64,000 bases of DNA from Homarus americanus (lineage: Eukaryota > Arthropoda > Malacostraca > Decapoda > Nephropidae). Positions 58,458-64,000 of this stretch are shown here, piece after piece. The notes beneath the pieces are model-generated. The model saw only the letters and a list, made by a program, of their open reading frames with translations. It was not told the origin of the DNA and searched no databases. The stretch lies in contig NW_024737068.1 in assembly GCF_018991925.1 (NCBI RefSeq), positions 9,093,885 through 9,157,884 of the forward strand. The letters are read 5' to 3'. The stretch's first letter is position 1. Each line of letters opens with the position of its first letter. A program made the position numbers and the translations under genes.

Positions 58458-59118
58458 TGTTCCTTGGTAAGAGAGAGGAGTTTGAAACACTACTAAGAGT
58501 ACACCAACCAGATATTGTAGGAGTTGTAGAACTGTTGTACAAGAACAGGAGAATCGACCCAGAGGAATGCGAGTTCAGTATTGCTGGATATGACTCATTT
58601 ACGAACCTATCTCAAGAAACTTGCAAGAGGGGTGTGGTTATCTACGCTAGGCAAGACCTTAGAGCCAGCCAGGCGAGGGTACAGGGAGAGGATGTTTATG
58701 AAGAGTCCAAGTGGTGTAAAATTAAATTAAAGGGAGGGGACTTACTTATCGTCGGGTGTATCTACAGATCCCCAAACTGTGGCCCACTAAATCAAAGGAA
58801 CTTAAGAACCTTAATAAACAACGCGGCGATGCTCAACCCTAGCCACCTCCTTATCATGGGGGACTTTAACTATGGCGACATCGACTGGAGAAACGAGTCC
58901 ACCCCGAATGACTTGAATAACCCTGCTACTCTTTTTGTAGAAACTCTGAGAGATAATTTTCTGTTCCAACATGTTAGAGACCCGACACATTACAGAGCGG
59001 AGCAAACACCCAAGCCACTTGACCTCATCATAACAAACGAGGAGGGTATGGTGGCCAAACTGGAACACCTTGCCCCAGTTGGCAGCAGTCACCATACAGT
59101 GTTGTCATTCAGATTTAA
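58458..59118 (+). pseudogene. LINE-A ORF2 endonuclease fragment
   Basis: The open frame from 58,535 carries GVVIYARQDLRASQARVQGE, GCIYRSPNC, LLIMGDFNYGDIDWRNES, KPLDLIITNEEGM and VGSSHHTVLSFRFN. It lacks the start of the endonuclease because of the LINE-E insertion, and runs at 59,118 into antisense LINE-B. The usual SDH motif before the last catalytic His reads SHH here and in the copy at 13,140-13,180, so the change is a family feature or shared damage. The domain would nick target DNA; this fragment alone cannot function. Confidence 0.82.
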
Positions 59119-61961
59119 CGGGTTATTCTCATGTGACCGACATCCACAGAGAAATGGTGGGCACCGCGGGCAAGACGTGTGTTACGAACCCACGGCCTTG
59201 CCGGCGGTACACAGGATGCCAAATCCACTGAACATTGCTCGTTAAAGGACCTGTAAAAGAGAGAGTGTGAAGCAACATTGCGGCGAAGAGAAAGGGAAGA
59301 GAGATTGTCGACTAAAGGAGGAGAGTTAATAAGACGAAATGCCTTTGATTCCACCCTATCTAATAGTTGGACAGAAGAAGAGCCACCCCAGATATGAGAG
59401 CAGTACTCCAAGTTAGGACGAATGAATCCCTTATATACTTGGAGCAACTGCTCAGGAGTGAAGTAGCTGCGGCATCTGTACAGCATTCCCAACTTTCGGG
59501 AGGCAGCTTTAGTTATACTAAGGATGTGTGATTTCCAGGACATATTGGAGGAAATGGTGAGGCCTAACATATGTATTTCAGAATTTGGGAGGATGATAGC
59601 GTCCTGAAATGTAATTGGTGGGAGATCGTCTACTTTACAAAGTGTAATTGGTAAATATTGAGTTTTGTTACTATTGAACTTAACCAAGTTTGTATCTCCC
59701 CATTCAGAGATGCTGCACAGATCAGCGTTGATAGAAGTAATGATATCAGTTCTAGAAACAGATCTAGTTTGAGAGTTAGGAGGACGGGGAAAATGTGAGG
59801 AAGAGTGAAGAGTAGAATCATCGGCGTAAGAATGGATAGAATTAGCTGTAGTGTGAAGTAAATCATTGATAAAAAGAAGAGAGTTGGTAAAAGAACAGAA
59901 CCCTGTGGGACGCCACTACTGGTAGAGAAAGAGCGAGAAATCGATCCCTCGACAACAATTGCCATGGGTCGATTCTCAAGGAAGCTAGAGATGAGAGAAC
60001 AAAGTGGGGGAGAGAAACCAAAAGGGGAAAGTTTAGTTAGCAAAGACTTGTGCCATACCCTGTCAAATGCTTTGGAGATGTCGAGGGCCACGACAAAAGT
60101 TTCCCCATAATCCCTAAGAGAGGATGACCAAAGATGGGTGCAATAGGAGAGCAGATCACCAGTAGATCTCGCCTGGCGAAAGCCATACTGGTGATCCGAC
60201 AAAAGAGAAAGGCGTTCAAGGTGACGGAGAAAATGGGAGTACAAGATAGTTTCGAAAATCTTAGAGACGGATGAAGTTAGGGCAATGGGGCGATAGTTAG
60301 AGGGATTAGAATGGTCACCCTTCTTCGGGATGGGCTGAACCAAGGCATGCTTCCAAGAAGAAGGAAAAGTTTTGGCTTAGAGGCAAAGGCGAAAGAGGCG
60401 AGCAAACACAGGGGCCAGGGCTTCAGCACACTCCCTCAGAACACGAGGGGGTATTCCGTCCGGTCCATGCGCCTAACTCACATCCAACCTGGATAACACA
60501 CCGGCAACCCTGCGAGTGGAGATTATAGGAAAGTGCATAGGTTCAGTAGGAGGTGCAGGGGTAGGAAGGGTAGAGTGGGAATCGTCTAAGGTGGAATTAG
60601 AGGAGAATAAGGTGCCAAAGAGGTTGGCTTTCTCAGGGGGAGAGTTGGCTATAGAGTTATTGGGACGGAAGAGGGGAGGAAAAGAAGGCGTGCAGAAGTT
60701 GTTACAGATGTTTTTAGCTAAGGACCAGAAGGATTTACTGGAGGAAGAATTAGTCAGGACAGCGGTCTTTCTTTTAATAAAATTCCGCTTGGCCCTACGA
60801 AGAATAGCCTTACAACGATTCCTAGAAGTAATGAAAGAAGTGTGGGTAATAGGAGAAAGAGATAGTTTCATAGCTCGATATGTCCTATCTCTCACCCTGC
60901 AAGCAAGAGAGCAGGAGCGATCAAACCATGATTGCAATGTGAAAGCTTTGGTAGAAGATGGGATAAATGCACTCATACCGCCCTGTATAACCCCAGCATT
61001 GCTGTCAGCACATACTGAGGCATCCCGAGTGGGAAAGCAACATTCATCCCAAGGAAAGTCGGTGAAGAATTCTCGCAAGGATTGCCAGCTTGCCCTCCGA
61101 TAGTGCCATAGTTGACGTTTAGAGGGGGGTGGGGGAGGTGGTCGTGCCCAGTTTAATTTAATAGAAATAAGGTTGTGATCAGAAGACCCTAAGGGGGCAG
61201 AAATTGAGTATGAATAGTGTGAGGGATTAGAGGTAAAACAAAGATCAAGAATGTTAGCAAGTTGATCGTGTCGATCAGGAACGCGTGTAGGGTGTTTGAT
61301 TATTTGTTCCAAATCATTAAGTAAGGAAAAAGAGAGTGCCTCAGCTCCACCTGGGTCATCCTTTGCAGAGCCAAGCCACTCTCTGTGATGTACATTGAAA
61401 TCCCCTAGGTAGAGGATCTCGGTGTTGGGGTGTGTGGATAGCAACGACTCATGGTAAGAAGTGAGATAGTCAAAGAGTTCGAAATAGTTGGTAGAGTTGG
61501 GAGAACAGTATAGGAAACAAAGAAAAATAGTCACAGTAGGTCGAGATATTTTGAGCGAGATGACATCATAAAGGGGAGATTCAAGATCCGTGAGTAGGGC
61601 TATAGGTGTACGTGTATTGCAGTAGGCACATACACCTCCCTTAGAACGGAAGTAGGTATAAAGGTTGTAGTTAGAGACTTGAAAAGGTTTGGGTGAAGCT
61701 GCTTTGGTCAGTTGAAGTTCGGGGTTAGAGATCGTGGGAAGAGGTTAATAGATGGTGCTCCACAGAAGAAAAATTGGATCTCAGTCCGCGAATGTTGGAA
61801 AAGTGAAGTGTGAAAAAAGCCGATCCTCCAGCAACCGTAGTGGCGTCAGTTGAGGCCCCAGTAGCTTGATGATGATCAGGTCGGCCCTGGGGTCCACAAC
61901 CTTCCCGACCAGTGGGACCCATCCGAGAAGGCCCCGCTTCAGTATTAATATCAACTGACAC
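59119..61961 (-). pseudogene. LINE-B ORF2 (endonuclease + reverse transcriptase), broken
   Basis: Blocks in minus-strand order: 61,961-61,725 (start of endonuclease), 61,534-60,473 (LGDFNVHHREWLG, HPTRVPDRHDQLANILDLCF, GSSDHNLISIKLNWARP, then linker), 60,343-59,630 (PIPKKGDHSNPSNYRPIALT; HQYGFRQARSTGDLLSYC; DISKAFDRVWHKSL; SGVPQGSVL) and 59,687-59,119 (NSNKTQYLPITL; GLTISSNMSWKSHI; YKGFIRPNLEYCSHIWGGSS). A frameshift just after SGVPQGSVL moves the YADD catalytic box into another frame (HSYADDSTLH). At least three breaks inactivate it. Catalytic residues of both domains are otherwise present. The motif order is that of Jockey-superfamily LINEs. Confidence 0.87.
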
Positions 61962-62000
61962 AGGAGAATAAAATAGAATGAATAAAACAGATCGAGAATG
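59119..62000 (-). mobile_element. LINE-B, Jockey-like non-LTR retrotransposon, antisense, ends missing
   Basis: The minus strand carries ORF2 from the N-terminal SNIRGLRSNFSSVEHHLL (about 61,810) through endonuclease, RT and C-terminal region. The C-terminus ends abruptly at the junction with LINE-A (59,118). No poly-A tail or target duplication was found. The 5' limit is uncertain (about 62,000-62,220). Both junctions look like rearrangement breakpoints more than simple insertion ends. Confidence 0.85.
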
Positions 62001-62223
62001 AGTACGGTTTTAGTTGTGGTGTTGTCAACAGTAAGAGACAGTTGAGACCCTGCAATTGTGTGTAAATGAGGCAGAAAGAAAGATGAGCAACCTGGGACTT
62101 GGTCACAATTTTCGTGATGCCATATAGCAGCAGGGTCTACCATTAGACAACACATTATGCTTCCAATATCTTCCCAGGCGGTAGTACCTCCCTGTTTGGT
62201 AGCTGCTTACTACCTACTACCTA

Positions 62224-63441
62224 ACAATTGCTCAAGGTATTGGATATTTGGACCCATATTCTGGAACGGGGTGGTAATATCGCCATATTTACCTAGATTT
62301 TGCCAAGGCTTTCAACAGTGTACCCCACGAAAGGCTGAAAATCAAACTGGAAGGGTACGGAATTCGGGGAAATGTCCTAGCGTGGATAGAAGACTTTCTA
62401 CATGACCGCAAGCAGTGTGTGGTGATTAATGGCACGAAATCGTCATCTGTACCTGTCACAAGTGGGGTACCACAGGGCAGTGTATTGGGCCCGCTGTTGT
62501 TTGTTTGTTTCATAAATGACATACCTGACGTTGTACACTCCTCCATACAAATGTTTGCCGATGACGCCAAGTTATTTCGGGAAATTAAGAACCATGCGGA
62601 CTGTGAAGAGCTGCAGAAGGACCTCTGTGGCCTCCAAGAATGGTCGAAGAAATGGCTGCTGAGATTCAATGTCACGAAGTGTAAGAGGATGCACCTGGGG
62701 CGTACCAACGGTAAGGAGGCGTATCATGTGTCCCAACGGGATGAAGAGACTGCACTAGTTGAGACTGTGTGTGAGAAGGACCTAGGTGTGGATGTTGACA
62801 ATGAGCTGAAGTTCTCGGGCCATTGTGAGAAGAAGATAAATCAGGCAAATAAATTATTGGGTCTTATAAGAAGGTCGTTCAGATATCTAGACGGTCTGTC
62901 CCTCGTAACGATCTTCAAGAGTGAAGTACTTCCCCATCTGGAGTACTGTCACCCCATCTGGTCCCCGAGATATGCTAGGGACTGTCAGTTGGTTGAAAAT
63001 GTTCAAAGGAGGGCCACCAGACTGGTGCTTGCACTTCGGCACCTCAGCTACCCTGAGAGATTGGAGCGCCTGAACTTGCCTAGCTTATACTACAGACGGG
63101 CAAGGGGGGGGATCTAGTTGAGGTGTTTAAGCATCTCAGGGGGCACTACTCAGTAGTGTCCTTACTTGGAGCTGGCGAACGCTCGCCCCACAAGGGGTCA
63201 CAGCTCAAGATTGAAGAAGCCGCAAGTCCAGAAAACCGTGAGGGCAAACTTTTTCGGAGTGAAGGTTGTAAACTCTTGGAACAATCTACCAGAGAGTGTT
63301 GTGACGGCACCGAGTGTGAGCTCTTTCAAGACAAGACTTGACCAACACTGGAGCGGGTTCAGGTACATTCAGGAGCCGGTGCATGCCCAGTATTTGCCAA
63401 CAGTGCGTGACAGAGACGTGACCGATCGCCCGGGCGGCTAG
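62224..63441 (+). pseudogene. LINE-A ORF2 reverse transcriptase, one main frameshift
   Basis: The best preserved LINE-A RT. The frame 62,419-63,117 (and codons before it from about 62,280: FAKAFNSVPHERLKIKLEGY in another frame) holds VTSGVPQGSVLGPLLFVCFI, the catalytic FADD (about 62,559), LLRFNVTKCKRMHLGRTNGK, LGLIRRSFRYLDG and LEYCHPIWSPRYARDCQL. It ends at a TAG at 63,115-63,117 because an 8-base G run at 63,104-63,111 throws the frame. The C-terminal sequence continues at 63,166-63,441 (NSWNNLPESVVTAPSVSSFK; YIQEPVHAQYLPTVRDRD). N-terminal RT fingers are missing. RT chemistry residues are intact in the retained part. Confidence 0.88.
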
Positions 63442-63535
63442 GGAGCCGATCTTTTGGTGAAGATAAATGAAAAGAGACGTGACCGATCGCCCAAGCGGCT
63501 AACAAGCCGATCAGTGGCGAAGAGGGTAAAAGGTA
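62224..63535 (+). mobile_element. LINE-A 3' half: reverse transcriptase to 3' end
   Basis: LINE-A resumes at ACAATTGCTCAAGGTATTGG and runs through RT palm and thumb, C-terminus and 3' untranslated region. The 3' region carries two similar blocks starting GACGTGACCGATCGCC (63,416 and 63,476), ending in GGGTAAAAGG at about 63,531. CCTAACCTAACG follows immediately. Confidence 0.88.
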
Positions 63536-64000
63536 GCCTAACCTAACGTAAACCTAGCTTAACCTGACTGACCCTAGAGTAGTCTCATAAATGTTGTAGC
63601 ATAGACAACGTTTATTTATTTGTTAGGAACATTAGCTGGGAAACTTAGAAGTCAGATGGTTGCACCCTCTTCTTGGAGGTCCGCTGAGGTCACAAACTTC
63701 ATATTAGACATTATTATGAAGGAAACCCTCATTTTATTTGTGAAATTTAAAGGGATGTTTTTAAATGACAAGAAGGTGAATCCAGGTATTTCACCGGACT
63801 GAAAATACGAAACTAATTCAGTTTAACGCTGTTTCTTCCCCGAACAAAATAGAACTAATAAAATATCTCGTCTTTCCTATATTAAGTGCGTTAATATATT
63901 TTGTATCCTTCATATAAAAGCCGAAATTAGCTTGTCAATTTTTTTTTGAGATAACAGGTGCAAGGGATTATTATTTTTTTTTTACAGGTATTAGCCCACC
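63536..64000. other. Non-coding end of window
   Basis: No gene seen. The CCTAACCTAACG segment right after LINE-A resembles telomeric pentamers. An ORF at 63,620-63,802 has no recognisable features. Confidence 0.4.

Larger units (their letters stand above)
56753..59118 (+). mobile_element. LINE-A 5' half: leader, intact ORF1, endonuclease
   Basis: Leader 56,753-56,851 (matching 15,020-14,913 in reverse) ends in an ACA-repeat run before the ORF1 ATG at 56,852. ORF1 is intact. The ORF2 endonuclease region is split by a LINE-E insertion at 57,987-58,457 and then runs to 59,118. There the sequence switches, after AGATTTAAC, to antisense LINE-B. About 1.0 kb of LINE-A (the equivalent of 12,126-13,137) is missing between this half and the 62,224-63,535 half. 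Confidence 0.88.

Overview
The window looks like nuclear DNA from an arthropod, most likely a decapod crustacean. This rests on the AACCT/TTAGG-type telomeric pentamers, the mixture of non-LTR, gypsy-like LTR and pogo/Tigger elements typical of such genomes, coding exons preceded by pyrimidine-tract/AG acceptors, and AT-rich intergenic DNA. The species cannot be named from the sequence. Nothing suggests bacterial operons, phage or CRISPR, and I see no convincing tRNA or rRNA gene.

The only host genes I can support are two paralogous large coding exons on the + strand, at 18,052-21,730 and 29,814-32,877. Each encodes a conserved N-terminal module, a long poorly conserved hydrophilic linker, a septin/AIG1-like P-loop GTPase domain (P-loop, DTPGL, TFAD) and a C-terminal Cys/His cluster of probable zinc ligands. 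Both exons begin after a 3' splice site in the same codon phase, so the pair arose by duplication and the first exons lie elsewhere. They are about 8 kb apart, separated by a pogo-type MITE, a 1.5 kb minisatellite with a 21-bp unit, and a nested transposon.

Most of the rest is transposable elements. A CR1/Jockey-like non-LTR family, called LINE-A here, occurs at least seven times: 65-1,240, 10,598-15,020, 16,330-17,830, 27,597-28,481, about 35,620-36,115, 51,440-52,190, and a split copy at 56,753-59,118 plus 62,224-63,535. The last copy keeps an intact 326-residue ORF1. It is interrupted by a fragment of another LINE (LINE-E, 57,987-58,457) and by an antisense Jockey-like LINE (LINE-B, 59,119-62,000). 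A Tigger/pogo transposon with perfect terminal inverted repeats and TA target duplications occupies 5,295-10,343 and carries a DD35D transposase frameshifted at its N-terminus. A deletion derivative at 27,167-29,500 has a LINE-A copy inserted in it.

From 36 to 49 kb the window holds a truncated antisense gypsy-like gag-protease element with one LTR (36,120-39,651), an inverted solo LTR with an ATAC target duplication (41,379-41,963), an antisense LINE ORF1 remnant (42,380-43,348) and a complete but inactivated Jockey-type LINE (LINE-C, ORF1 at 44,181 to the end of ORF2 at 48,493). From 48.5 to 56.7 kb there is no recognisable gene. That stretch holds a roughly 475-bp imperfect inverted repeat with a third partial copy, a short interstitial telomeric repeat, a LINE-A fragment and an unidentified purine-rich tract.
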